NCBI GenBank assembly: GCA_029263275.1
Contig: JAJCXU010000419.1
Location: 1-12,385, forward strand
Origin: Ilumatobacter sp.
GTDB taxonomy: Bacteria > Actinomycetota > Acidimicrobiia > Acidimicrobiales > Ilumatobacteraceae
Reading direction: 5' to 3'
DNA: 12,385 nucleotides
The translations under genes and the position numbers were made by a program. This document shows positions 1 to 6,752 of the stretch, piece by piece (position 1 is the first letter of the stretch; every line of letters begins with the position of its first letter). The notes beneath the pieces were generated by a model. That model was not told where the DNA came from and searched no databases. It saw only the letters and a program-made list of their open reading frames with translations.

Positions 1-1
1 C

Positions 2-319
2 GGCATGAATCGAAAGCTCAAGTTGCAGCGCAGCGCGGTGCCAGCCCTCCGGGCGCTCCGCGCTGGCAAGCGACTTCGCGGCACGATGGCTGACCCGTTT
101 CGGTGGGCCGAAGTCCGCAAGCTCGAGCGAGCGATGATTCCCGAGTACGTCGCTGCGGTCGAACGGCTCGCCCAGCACCTCGACGCGACAACCGTCGAAG
201 CAGCCACGCAGATTGCCTCGCTGCCTGACCAGGTGCGCGGGTACGAAGACCTGAAACTGCGACGCGCTGGCGCCTATCGCTCCGAGCTCGCTGAGCGCAT
301 GCAACAGTGGCCGACCTGA
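2..319 (+). CDS. Indolepyruvate:ferredoxin oxidoreductase-type protein, C-terminal end (partial, 5' end outside window)
   Basis: The frame is open from the first bases of the window, so the codon that reads as Met at position 5 is probably internal. About 105 residues are visible. They match the C-terminal domain (DUF6537) of fused indolepyruvate ferredoxin oxidoreductases: a basic stretch, then LRGT followed by DPF (residues 26-34 from base 5), a run beginning at the RKLERAMIPEY segment, then IASLPDQVRGYEDLK. In the family these are the IAxLPxxIRGFxxVK and LRGTxxDPF signatures. The full enzyme uses thiamine diphosphate and [4Fe-4S] clusters to decarboxylate aryl or branched-chain 2-oxoacids oxidatively to acyl-CoA in the cytoplasm. 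None of those catalytic domains lies inside the window. The stop codon falls inside the next gene, a 13-nt overlap that implies co-transcription. Recognition is from remembered family motifs, not a search. Confidence 0.82.
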   Translation, partial: GMNRKLKLQRSAVPALRALRAGKRLRGTMADPFRWAEVRKLERAMIPEYVAAVERLAQHLDATTVEAATQIASLPDQVRGYEDLKLRRAGAYRSELAERMQQWPT

Positions 320-1269
320 GCACCGATTCGCCACCCCCCACTCCAGCTGACGAGGCCGACGGCGCACCGCCGGGAGATCAACCAGCAACGGCAACCGCTC
401 GTCGCCGCACAGCGGTGTGGACCGTGCTCAAACAGATGTGGCGCGAACTTGACGACGACGGCCTGTTCGACGCCGCAGCAGGCGTCGCCTTCTGGATCAT
501 TCTCAGTGTGCCCGCGGCACTCCTCGCGGTGCTGTCTTCGGTGTCGCTCCTCGGTGAGGGTCTCACCGAGGAACTGAAGACGCCGATCAACGAGTTCATC
601 GACCGGACGTTCACGACGGAGTCAGAAACGATTCGCGAAGCGGTCGACGGACTCTTCAACCAGAGCCAGCCCGGTGTGCTCAGTGTCTCCGTCGCTGTTG
701 CCGTGTTCACGCTCTCGCGCGGTTTTGCCGGACTGATCCGAGCCCTCGATGTCGCCTACGACGTCGAGGACGGACGACGCTTCATCCGACTCCGCGCCAC
801 GGCGGTCGCCATGGCCGTGGGGACGCTCGTCACCGTTGCGGGTTCGACATCTCTGTGGGTGCTCCTGGACGACGCTGGGGTGCACAGTCTGCTGCGAGTG
901 GTGATCGCCCTGATCATCCTCATCGCATGGGCGGCCACGCTCTTCCACATCGGGCCCCATCACCGCACCCCGTGGCGCTACGACCTCCCCGGCGCTTCGC
1001 TCGCTGCGATCGGGTGGCTCGTGGTCTCACTTGGGTTCGGCTGGTACGTGCGCTTTGCCGCATCAGGGAACGAGATTCTCGGCGCTGCCGGTACCGCGCT
1101 GCTCGCCCTCACCTGGCTGTGGCTCGCCTGCCTGGTGTTCCTGATCGGTGCCGAGTTGAACGAGATCCTCGCTGAACGCGCCGGCGTCGTGAGCGCCCCC
1201 AAAGAACTCGGCATCGACATTCGCGCTCGCGTCGAGGACCGCTACCGCGCCCGGCGCCGGTCGCGCTGA
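307..1269 (+). CDS. YihY/virulence factor BrkB family inner-membrane protein
   Basis: A 320-residue integral membrane protein. After a Pro/Ala/Asp-rich N-terminal tail (1-35) there are about six hydrophobic segments, near residues 57-83, 122-146, 163-187, 195-214, 229-250 and 258-282. A basic tail ends in RARRRSR. Family hallmarks are the AAAGVAFWIILSVPA first segment, LSRGFAGLIRALDVAY after the second, the GPHHRTPWRYDLPGA loop before segment 5, and WLWLACLVFLIGAELNE at the end. The family was once called ribonuclease BN, but that activity belongs elsewhere; its role is unknown, with transport or envelope functions proposed. The GTG start at 307 overlaps the upstream stop by 13 nt. An ATG at 435 would leave all membrane segments intact and is the main alternative. 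No Shine-Dalgarno is obvious, which fits translational coupling to the oxidoreductase gene. Confidence 0.88.
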   Translation: MADLSTDSPPPTPADEADGAPPGDQPATATARRRTAVWTVLKQMWRELDDDGLFDAAAGVAFWIILSVPAALLAVLSSVSLLGEGLTEELKTPINEFIDRTFTTESETIREAVDGLFNQSQPGVLSVSVAVAVFTLSRGFAGLIRALDVAYDVEDGRRFIRLRATAVAMAVGTLVTVAGSTSLWVLLDDAGVHSLLRVVIALIILIAWAATLFHIGPHHRTPWRYDLPGASLAAIGWLVVSLGFGWYVRFAASGNEILGAAGTALLALTWLWLACLVFLIGAELNEILAERAGVVSAPKELGIDIRARVEDRYRARRRSR

Positions 1270-1281
1270 CAGGACCCGGTC

Positions 1282-1308
1282 TGGCCTGCCGATTGCACCG
1301 GCGGGCCA
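1282..1308 (+). terminator. Strong hairpin after the YihY gene, probable terminator
   Basis: Bases 1282-1291 pair with 1299-1308 in a 10-bp stem (one G-U wobble at 1287/1303) around the 7-nt loop attgcac. It begins 13 nt after the YihY stop. No T-run follows (atatcctcatct), as is common for hairpin terminators in high-GC actinobacteria. It abuts the proposed -10 box of the antiporter gene, so it could also affect transcription of that gene. Confidence 0.6.
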
Positions 1309-1309
1309 A

Positions 1310-1315
1310 TATCCT
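1310..1315 (+). promoter_or_regulatory. Candidate -10 hexamer (TATCCT) for the antiporter gene
   Basis: TATCCT fits the actinobacterial housekeeping TANNNT -10 consensus and ends 11 nt before the ATG at 1327, which would give a leader of only a few nucleotides. No -35 box is clear at a 16-19 nt spacing. There is no Shine-Dalgarno between it and the ATG, which fits a very short or absent leader. Confidence 0.4.
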
Positions 1316-1326
1316 CATCTCTCGCC

Positions 1327-2442
1327 ATGACCGCCACTTCGATCGTCCTCCTCGTCGTTGGCGTGGTCGGACTCGTGATCGGTGCCGAAGGGCTGGTCCG
1401 CGGCGCGGCGCGGCTGGCGGCTCGCACCGGAATGTCGAGCGTGGTAATCGGCCTCACCGTGGTCGCGTTCGGAACGAGTGCCCCCGAGCTTGCGGTCAGC
1501 ATCGGCGACGTCGTGCGCGGCAGCGACGAGGCTGGAGCGATTGCGCTCGGCAATGTCGTCGGCTCGAACATCGCGAACATCCTCCTCGCCCTCGGAGTGT
1601 CGGCAACGATCGGCGGATCACTCGTCGTCGCGCACCGCATCGTCCGCATCGACGTCCCGATCATGATCGGGGCCTCGGTGCTGGTCTTGTTGATGGCGCT
1701 TGACGAGCAACTCAGTCGAATCGAGGGGTTCGTTCTCGTCGGCGCGCTCATTGCGTATCTGGTGTGGACCGTCACGGCGGCCCGGCGACAACCCAGCGCC
1801 GTCGCGAGTGACTTCGACGACGTGGTGGATCCCGCCGCCCTGGAACAGGTCAGCCCCTGGACCGATGTCGGCTTCCTGGCCGGTGGCCTGGTGCTGCTCG
1901 TCGCCGGTTCACAGGCACTCGTCAGCGCAGCCACCGACATCGCGACAGATCTCGGTGTCAGCGACCTCGTGATCGGCCTCACCGTGGTCGCGATCGGCAC
2001 CTCGCTCCCCGAAGTTGCCACCTCCGTGTTGGCCGCACTTCGCGGCGAACGCGACCTTGCCGTCGGCAATGCGATCGGCTCGAACCTGTTCAACCTGCTG
2101 GCCGTGCTGGGCGTGACTGCATCGGTTGCACCAAATGCAATCCCGGTCGCCGCCAGCGCCATCCAGGTTGACTTCCCTGTGATGATCGTGGTCGCCGTGG
2201 CGTGTCTGCCGATCTTCGCCAACGGCCACGTGCTGATGCGGTGGGAAGGCGCGCTCTTCTTTGTGTTCTATGCCGGCTACATCACGTGGCTGATCCTCGA
2301 CGCAAGCGAGCACAGCATCCGCGACGACTACGGCAACGTGATGTTGTTCTTCGTCGTGCCGCTCACGGCGATCACGATGACGGTGATCGGCTTCCAGGGC
2401 CGCTCCGCGTCGAGGGCAGCCCGCTCAGTCAGCGCGGACTGA
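1327..2442 (+). CDS. Calcium/sodium antiporter (CaCA superfamily, YrbG-like)
   Basis: A 371-residue membrane antiporter expected to exchange Na+ (or H+) for Ca2+ across the cytoplasmic membrane. The two inverted alpha-repeats that define the CaCA superfamily are plain. Repeat 1 is GLTVVAFGTSAPELAVSI at 42-59 plus GNVVGSNIANILLALG at 75-90. Repeat 2 is GLTVVAIGTSLPEVATSV at 217-234 plus GNAIGSNLFNLLAVLG at 247-262. The Glu in each GTSxPE (E54, E229) corresponds to the ion-binding glutamates of structurally known exchangers. The halves are joined by an acidic hydrophilic loop around 153-178, and each half carries about five hydrophobic helices. Length is normal for the prokaryotic family. The ATG at 1327 gives a hydrophobic first helix directly, with no competing upstream start. 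The gene has its own promoter candidate and ends 2 bp from the convergent ppgK stop. The exact ion specificity is not readable from sequence. Confidence 0.93.
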   Translation: MTATSIVLLVVGVVGLVIGAEGLVRGAARLAARTGMSSVVIGLTVVAFGTSAPELAVSIGDVVRGSDEAGAIALGNVVGSNIANILLALGVSATIGGSLVVAHRIVRIDVPIMIGASVLVLLMALDEQLSRIEGFVLVGALIAYLVWTVTAARRQPSAVASDFDDVVDPAALEQVSPWTDVGFLAGGLVLLVAGSQALVSAATDIATDLGVSDLVIGLTVVAIGTSLPEVATSVLAALRGERDLAVGNAIGSNLFNLLAVLGVTASVAPNAIPVAASAIQVDFPVMIVVAVACLPIFANGHVLMRWEGALFFVFYAGYITWLILDASEHSIRDDYGNVMLFFVVPLTAITMTVIGFQGRSASRAARSVSAD

Positions 2443-2444
2443 GC

Positions 2445-3212
2445 TCAGGCCGAGACGTCGTGCATCGCCAAGGCGGCGCCCACGATTCCGCTGTTGTTGG
2501 CCATCTCGGCTGGCAGAATCGGCGTCGCGATGTCGATGAGCGGGAGCCACTTGTCGGGCTTCTTGCTCGCTCCGCCACCGACGATGAAGAGATCAGGTGA
2601 GAAGAGCGCTTCGACATGACGGAGGTAGCGCTCCACGCGTGGGGCCCATTCCTTCCAGCTGAGGTCGTCGCGTTCACGCGCTTTGGCCGACGCCTTCGAT
2701 TCGGCATCATGCCCATCGAGTTCGAGGTGGCCGAGTTCGGTGTTCGGGACGAGGATGCCGTCGACAAACAGCCCTGACCCGATACCGGTGCCGAAGGTGA
2801 GCATCATCACCACGCCGGGCCAAGGCGAACCGTCGGGGAGTGCGCCGACGCCGAACCGCATCTCGGCGATGCCCGCAGCATCGGCGTCGTTGAGCATGTG
2901 GACATCGAGCCCGCTCACCTCGGTGAACAGCGCGTCAGCGTCGACGTCGATCCAGCTCTTGTCGATGTTGGCCGCGGAACCAACGACCCCACGACGGACG
3001 ACGGCGGGAAAGGCGACACCGAGCGGCCCGCTCCATTGGTGGTGAGCGACCAGCTCACACAACACCTCGCCCATTGCTTCGGGGGTGGCGGGTTGCGGTG
3101 TATCGATGCGGTAGCGGTCAGACGCGAGCTCTCCGGTCGAGAGGTCGACGATGGCCGCTTTCATGCCACTTCCGCCGATGTCGATGCCAAATCCAAGTGC
3201 TGCGTCGTTCAC
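2445..3212 (-). CDS. ppgK: Polyphosphate glucokinase (ROK family)
   Basis: A 255-residue cytoplasmic enzyme that phosphorylates glucose to glucose 6-phosphate using inorganic polyphosphate, and in many actinobacteria also ATP. The ROK/hexokinase fold shows the phosphate-1 loop GIDIGGSGMKAA at 9-20, the sugar-binding and catalytic NDADAAGIAE at 108-117 (D109 the likely base), the phosphate-2/adenosine region LTFGTGIGSG at 138-147, and IVGGGASKK at 210-218. PpgK-specific marks are NTELGHLELDG at 157-167 and RDDLSWKEWAPRVERYL at 181-197. The usual ROK zinc-binding Cys motif is absent, as expected for this subfamily. The start is GTG at 3212, because a TAGGTT hexamer lies 7 nt upstream and no useful in-frame start precedes it. 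Length matches actinobacterial PpgK. It has its own promoter and no operon partner here. The stop codons of this gene and the antiporter are 2 bp apart. Confidence 0.94.
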   Translation of the reverse strand: MNDAALGFGIDIGGSGMKAAIVDLSTGELASDRYRIDTPQPATPEAMGEVLCELVAHHQWSGPLGVAFPAVVRRGVVGSAANIDKSWIDVDADALFTEVSGLDVHMLNDADAAGIAEMRFGVGALPDGSPWPGVVMMLTFGTGIGSGLFVDGILVPNTELGHLELDGHDAESKASAKARERDDLSWKEWAPRVERYLRHVEALFSPDLFIVGGGASKKPDKWLPLIDIATPILPAEMANNSGIVGAALAMHDVSA

Positions 3213-3219
3213 GACATCG

Positions 3220-3225
3220 AACCTA
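3220..3225 (-). promoter_or_regulatory. -10 hexamer (TAGGTT) for ppgK, leaderless arrangement
   Basis: On the minus strand TAGGTT is followed by 7 nt and then the GTG start. A housekeeping -10 box here would put transcription initiation at or within a base of the start codon. It lies in the 54-bp gap after the beta-helix gene. The same hexamer, at a 6-nt spacing, precedes the DUF4032 gene at 10110. Confidence 0.6.
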
Positions 3226-3266
3226 GCGACGTGGAGCCGAGTGCGCCCGGTCTCTCCGCACGAACC

Positions 3267-5267
3267 TCAGCAGGTCGGTCCGCAACGCCGTGCCACAGCG
3301 AGCCCGCCGTCACTTGGCGGAACCGTCGTGGTGGTCGTCGTGGTGCTGGTGGACGTCGTCGTGCTGGTCGTGCTGGTCGTGGTGGTTGTTGTAGTGGTCG
3401 TGGTGGTCGTGGGCTCGCCGAGTGACCCTTCGGCGACGACGACCCGCAGCGAGAACTCCGAGGTGTTGCCGACCGCGTCGGTCACCGTCGCAGCCACCCG
3501 TTCGTTCGCGTTCAGGATGTAGGGGTCGGCATTTGATGCACGCAAGACGAACGTCGCAAAGCCAGATGCCCCGACGATGGCATCGGCAACAAATTCACGC
3601 CCTTGCCCGTACAGCGACGAGAGGCCGGCATCAGTGCGGAACAACTCGACGAGACACCCCACGCAGCCAGCAACCTGCACCTCGTCCTCGTTCGCTGCGG
3701 CAATGGCCGGCCGAACAATCGCCCCTTGCAGATCGGCGTTCAATTCAGCGGGTGTGTCGTTGACCGAACTGATCGGCGCGATGTCGATGCCGAAACCGTT
3801 GACGATGCCCCAGATCGAGTTCCGTCGGAACGTGTTGCCGCCCGTCGCGATGTCAGGGTTGGTCGGTTCGTTCGTGTAGTCGTTGTCAGGCCGAACCTGG
3901 ATGCCGTCGAGCACACCGGCGATGACATTGCTGTCGATCAAGTTGTCGAATGCTCCCGCTTCGATCAGCACACCCCAGATCGTGTGCGCCGATGACGCTG
4001 CGATGGTCCCATTGGGGAGGAGGCCGATCCGGTTGTTGCGCACCACGTTGTCGTGGGCGCCCTTCCAGATCATGACCCCGGCATCAGAGCCAACGATCGT
4101 GTTGCCTTCGACCAGGTTGTCGTGGATGTCGGGGCCGCACGACGCGACGGTCGGGCAGGTCGGCTTGCCCTCGAGGTTGACGCCGAACTCGTGATTGCGA
4201 GTGAGCGCGCTGCCGGTCGTGCCGTCGAGATTCGTGCCGATCAGATTGGCGATGACGGCGTTCCCGGTGGTCGACGCATCGCCCTGGTCGTGTGAGATCT
4301 CGACCCCTGACAATTCATTGCCCGAGATGAGGTTGCGCTCCTCGACACCCGTTCCACCGACCACGTTGTCGCTCGCGTCGTAGTTGATGTCGACGCCGTG
4401 GCCCCAGTTGCGGAGACGGTCGCCTGATGGCGAGAGTCCGATGACGTTGTTCCGCACGAGATTGCGGTCCGAGCCGTTGTTGTAGACGGCGACCCCTTTG
4501 TCGCCGTTGCCGGAGAGCACGTTTCGATTCGCCCGACCGGGCTTGCCGATCGAGTTGTCGGATGCACCGCGTTCGATATGAACTCCGTTGTTGTTGACCA
4601 CCCGTGCCGGCTGACCAAAGGTGCCCGATGCATCGGTTCCGATGAAGTTGCCGAGCAACTCGTTGTGATGCGCAACGCTTCCCCAGAACCGGACGGTGCG
4701 CTTGAAGTCGAACATGGCCAGGCCCTGCACCACGTTGTTGGACGACTGGAAGTACAGGCCGTCGATGCCACTCGGACCCTGGCCTCGGAGTTCGATCTGG
4801 AGATCGGCGTTGGAGCCGTGCTCGAGGGTGTTCATCGAGGATCCGGCTTGGGTGTATCCATCGATGGTGACCCCGGCAGCGTCGACGATCGTCGGATACT
4901 TGCTGGCGGGAGTGATGCGATGCGGCCCCGTGCCCGGAATGGCGAACTCGATGCGGTCATGGCCTGCAGTGGCATTCGCCTGCTGCAGCGCGGCGCGCAA
5001 CGTGCAGGTGCCGGGCGACGCAACAATCGAACAGACACCGTCGGCGGTGGTCGCGTCGAACTGGTCGCCCACCGAATTGACGACGAAGGTCTGGCCTGCC
5101 GCCGCCGCGGTCTGTGATTCACCCACCGAGGCCAGGGGCACGAGTGCAACGACGCTCAGCCCCGCGATGACCCGCCCGGCGAGACGCACGAACCTGTTCC
5201 GACCCGCGCGCCAGGGCGTCACACAGCGGCCTCGTTCTCGGCCCGCGATTCGGTCCGCGTCGTTCAT
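3267..5267 (-). CDS. Secreted CSLREA-domain parallel beta-helix (NosD-like) protein with Thr/Ser linker
   Basis: A 666-residue exported protein; numbering is from the ATG at 5267. A basic n-region and hydrophobic core (about 33-49) form a long signal peptide, with likely cleavage near the AAAA of 54-57. A CSLREA-type domain follows (about 60-115), with TFVVNSVGDQFDATTADGVC and GTCTLRAALQQAN and paired C79/C88. Right-handed beta-helix repeats fill about 150-490. A recurring NxIGxxxxGT-like module appears near 207, 274, 341 and 412, each followed by GVxI and DNxV turns. A Big/Ig-like module (527-612) ends in VTDAVGNTSEFS. A Thr/Ser-only linker (620-648) leads to a short tail ending CGPTC. Such proteins are usually surface-exposed or released, with unknown or carbohydrate-related ligands; the ligand here is unknown. 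The in-frame ATG at 5306 is rejected because the extra 13 codons lack the G/C third-position bias. Confidence 0.85.
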   Translation of the reverse strand: MNDADRIAGRERGRCVTPWRAGRNRFVRLAGRVIAGLSVVALVPLASVGESQTAAAAGQTFVVNSVGDQFDATTADGVCSIVASPGTCTLRAALQQANATAGHDRIEFAIPGTGPHRITPASKYPTIVDAAGVTIDGYTQAGSSMNTLEHGSNADLQIELRGQGPSGIDGLYFQSSNNVVQGLAMFDFKRTVRFWGSVAHHNELLGNFIGTDASGTFGQPARVVNNNGVHIERGASDNSIGKPGRANRNVLSGNGDKGVAVYNNGSDRNLVRNNVIGLSPSGDRLRNWGHGVDINYDASDNVVGGTGVEERNLISGNELSGVEISHDQGDASTTGNAVIANLIGTNLDGTTGSALTRNHEFGVNLEGKPTCPTVASCGPDIHDNLVEGNTIVGSDAGVMIWKGAHDNVVRNNRIGLLPNGTIAASSAHTIWGVLIEAGAFDNLIDSNVIAGVLDGIQVRPDNDYTNEPTNPDIATGGNTFRRNSIWGIVNGFGIDIAPISSVNDTPAELNADLQGAIVRPAIAAANEDEVQVAGCVGCLVELFRTDAGLSSLYGQGREFVADAIVGASGFATFVLRASNADPYILNANERVAATVTDAVGNTSEFSLRVVVAEGSLGEPTTTTTTTTTTTTSTTSTTTSTSTTTTTTTVPPSDGGLAVARRCGPTC
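3324..3410 (-). repeat. Threonine/serine codon-repeat tract (low-complexity linker)
   Basis: About 29 consecutive codons are ACN for Thr, with a few Ser codons, encoding linker residues 620-648 of the beta-helix protein. Synonymous codons are mixed (ACG, ACC, ACA, ACT), so the DNA is an imperfect triplet repeat rather than a perfect microsatellite. Such linkers are typical spacers in secreted actinobacterial proteins and are often O-glycosylated. Read on the plus strand it gives a meaningless polyvaline frame. Confidence 0.85.
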
Positions 5268-5277
5268 TGAGCCCGCA

Positions 5278-5283
5278 ACTCTA
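5278..5283 (-). promoter_or_regulatory. Candidate -10 hexamer (TAGAGT) for the beta-helix gene
   Basis: TAGAGT on the minus strand ends 10 nt before the ATG at 5267 and would give a leader of about 3-4 nt. It supports choosing 5267 over 5306. A weaker alternative, TAGCGT 9 nt before the 5306 ATG, also exists, so the assignment is tentative. No clear -35 box is visible. Confidence 0.35.
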
Positions 5284-5312
5284 CGGGAAAGAACCACTCC
5301 GCGCATTCAAGA

Positions 5313-5327
5313 ACCACGCTACGTGGT
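5313..5327. other. Short inverted repeat in the acyl-CoA dehydrogenase / beta-helix gap
   Basis: ACCACG (5313-5318) and CGTGGT (5322-5327) form a 6-bp perfect inverted repeat with a 3-nt spacer. It lies about 45 bp upstream of the beta-helix start and about 105 bp past the acyl-CoA dehydrogenase stop. It could be a weak terminator hairpin or an operator; nothing in the sequence decides. I see nothing else in the 5268-5433 gap. Confidence 0.3.
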
Positions 5328-5433
5328 CACCCAGGGTGGCCAATCCGCTCCAATCGCCCACGCATCGCGCAGATCCAGACGATCCCTTGAAGTTGAGCGC
5401 CTCCTGAGCGTCCGGGGTGGAACCGGCGGCGAG

Positions 5434-6666
5434 CTACAACACGCCTGGGCGGCGAGCCTCGGACCAGGTCATGCCTTGCTCGGCGTTGATCTCGCGCGGC
5501 AGACCCAGCACGTGCTCGGCAACGATGTTGCGCTGCACGGCAAATGTCCCGCCGCCGAGCGTCAGCGCCGGGTGGAACAGATAGCCGTAGTGCCAGATCG
5601 GATCGACTTCGTCGAAACCGTTCAGCCCATCGAGGTTGTTCTCGGTGGGACCACCGCTCATCGCATCCGGCAGCGACCCAACAGGACCCGAGCCGGCGAG
5701 CATGCCACTCGTTCCGGCCAAGGCCTTGGCCAGGGACATCACCTTCTGGCCGTGCTCGTCAGCCATGATCTTGAGAATCGAGGCCTCAGGTCCCGGGGTC
5801 TTCCCGTTGAGCGTGGCGCTCAGGCTGCGCAGGCGGTTGAGCCGGAGCAGTTCGGCATCGATGTGCAGCTTGGCCGCTACATCGCGGAGGCTCGGATCAT
5901 CGATGCCGCCGTTCTCCCGCACTTGATCGAGCAGCTGTTCCGCCGACGGTCCAACACCCCAGAGCGAGCCCGATGACGACAACGACACCCGTTCATTCGA
6001 CAGCGTGACTTTCGCCAGCCGCCACCCATCACCCTCCTCACCGACGCGCAGCGACGCGGGGAGGCGCATGTCGTCGAAGAAGACCTGATTGAACGAGTGG
6101 GCCGTTGTCATGTCGACGATCGGGCTCATCGAGAGACCCGGCGTGTCCATGGGACAGATGAAGTAGGAGATGCCTTTGTGCTTCGGCTGATCGGGATCGG
6201 TGCGCGCGATCAGGATGCCGAACTGGGAGTGGTGTGCGCCGCTCGACCAGATCTTCGAACCATTGACGATGTACTCGTCACCGTCTCGCACCGCCGTTGT
6301 CGCCAGGTTGGCAAGGTCGCTGCCCGCCTCGGTCTCGGAGAACAGCTGGCTCCAGATCTCCTCGCCACTGAAGATCTTCGGCAAGTAGCGATCCTGCTGT
6401 TCCTGGGTGCCGGCGAGCAGAATCGTCGGTGCCGCCCAGCCGATCCCGATGGCATTACTCGGTCGACGAACCCCCGCCTTGTCGAGTTCGTCGTCGATGA
6501 CGATCTGCTCGATCGGATTGGCCTCGAGGCCGTACGGCTGTGGCCAATGCGGGACCACGTAGCCCGCCTCGGCCATGTCCTTGCCGGTCGGGTCGGGGTT
6601 CGCCGCAATCCATTCACGAACGGCGAGACGCGCCGGATGGTCGTCTGCGGGAAGATCGAAATCCAT
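5434..6666 (-). CDS. Acyl-CoA dehydrogenase family protein (FadE-like flavoenzyme)
   Basis: A 410-residue FAD-dependent enzyme expected to introduce the alpha,beta double bond into an acyl-CoA thioester in fatty-acid, branched-acid or sterol side-chain breakdown. The N-terminal helical domain (1-103) is followed by the flavin/substrate motif SQLFSETEAGSDLANL (106-121), the beta-domain VNGSKIWSSGAHHSQFGILIA (134-154) and FDDMRLPA (197-204). The C-terminal helical domain ends in GGGTFAVQRNIVAEHVLGLP (371-390), the FAD-contacting segment. The catalytic Glu usual just before that GT in medium-chain enzymes is Gly here. E225, in SNERVSLS, sits where isovaleryl-CoA dehydrogenase-type enzymes carry theirs. 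The start is the ATG at 6666, since the family N-terminus MDFDLP begins there; the upstream extension to 6786 would run into the divergent gene. The sequence style is close to actinobacterial FadE proteins of cholesterol/bile-acid pathways, but the substrate is not determinable. Confidence 0.9.
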   Translation of the reverse strand: MDFDLPADDHPARLAVREWIAANPDPTGKDMAEAGYVVPHWPQPYGLEANPIEQIVIDDELDKAGVRRPSNAIGIGWAAPTILLAGTQEQQDRYLPKIFSGEEIWSQLFSETEAGSDLANLATTAVRDGDEYIVNGSKIWSSGAHHSQFGILIARTDPDQPKHKGISYFICPMDTPGLSMSPIVDMTTAHSFNQVFFDDMRLPASLRVGEEGDGWRLAKVTLSNERVSLSSSGSLWGVGPSAEQLLDQVRENGGIDDPSLRDVAAKLHIDAELLRLNRLRSLSATLNGKTPGPEASILKIMADEHGQKVMSLAKALAGTSGMLAGSGPVGSLPDAMSGGPTENNLDGLNGFDEVDPIWHYGYLFHPALTLGGGTFAVQRNIVAEHVLGLPREINAEQGMTWSEARRPGVL

Positions 6667-6672
6667 GGCGGC

Positions 6673-6678
6673 AGTCTG
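6673..6678 (-). promoter_or_regulatory. Weak candidate -10 (CAGACT) for the acyl-CoA dehydrogenase gene
   Basis: On the minus strand CAGACT is followed by 6 nt and the ATG at 6666, the spacing seen at other starts in the window. The first base departs from TANNNT, so this is weak. The 86-bp gap 6667-6752 carries outward-facing candidates for both divergent genes. Confidence 0.3.
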
Positions 6679-6740
6679 GCCGACACCACGTGGCCCCGCC
6701 GAGCCCAGGTGACCAACGCGAGGCGGACTCGGCGGACCAC

Positions 6741-6746
6741 TAGCGT
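6741..6746 (+). promoter_or_regulatory. -10 hexamer (TAGCGT) for the Vps62-like gene, leaderless arrangement
   Basis: TAGCGT is followed by exactly 6 nt and then the ATG at 6753, so transcription would start on the A of the start codon. There is no Shine-Dalgarno. This is the main reason for preferring 6753 over the TTG two codons upstream. Confidence 0.55.
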
Positions 6747-6752
6747 TTGGCC

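Noticed and set aside
1242..2222. Long minus-strand open frame (326 codons) across the antiporter gene
   Set aside because: It is Thr/Arg/Ser-rich low-complexity sequence with no domain signal, an antisense shadow of a clear antiporter gene in high-GC DNA.
3151..3522. Plus-strand frame with a long polyvaline run
   Set aside because: It is the antisense reading of the Thr/Ser codon repeat in the beta-helix gene.
5268..5306. ATG at 5306 as start of the beta-helix protein
   Set aside because: The 13 added codons lack the strong G/C third-position bias of the gene, and a TAGAGT box lies within them, just upstream of the ATG at 5267.
4696..5976. Plus-strand open frame of 426 codons spanning two genes
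   Set aside because: It crosses the 5' end of the beta-helix gene and the 3' end of the acyl-CoA dehydrogenase gene in antisense; no family motifs.
6747..6752. TTG start two codons before the Vps62-like ATG
   Set aside because: The ATG at 6753 sits exactly 6 nt after a TAGCGT box and needs no rare TTG start.
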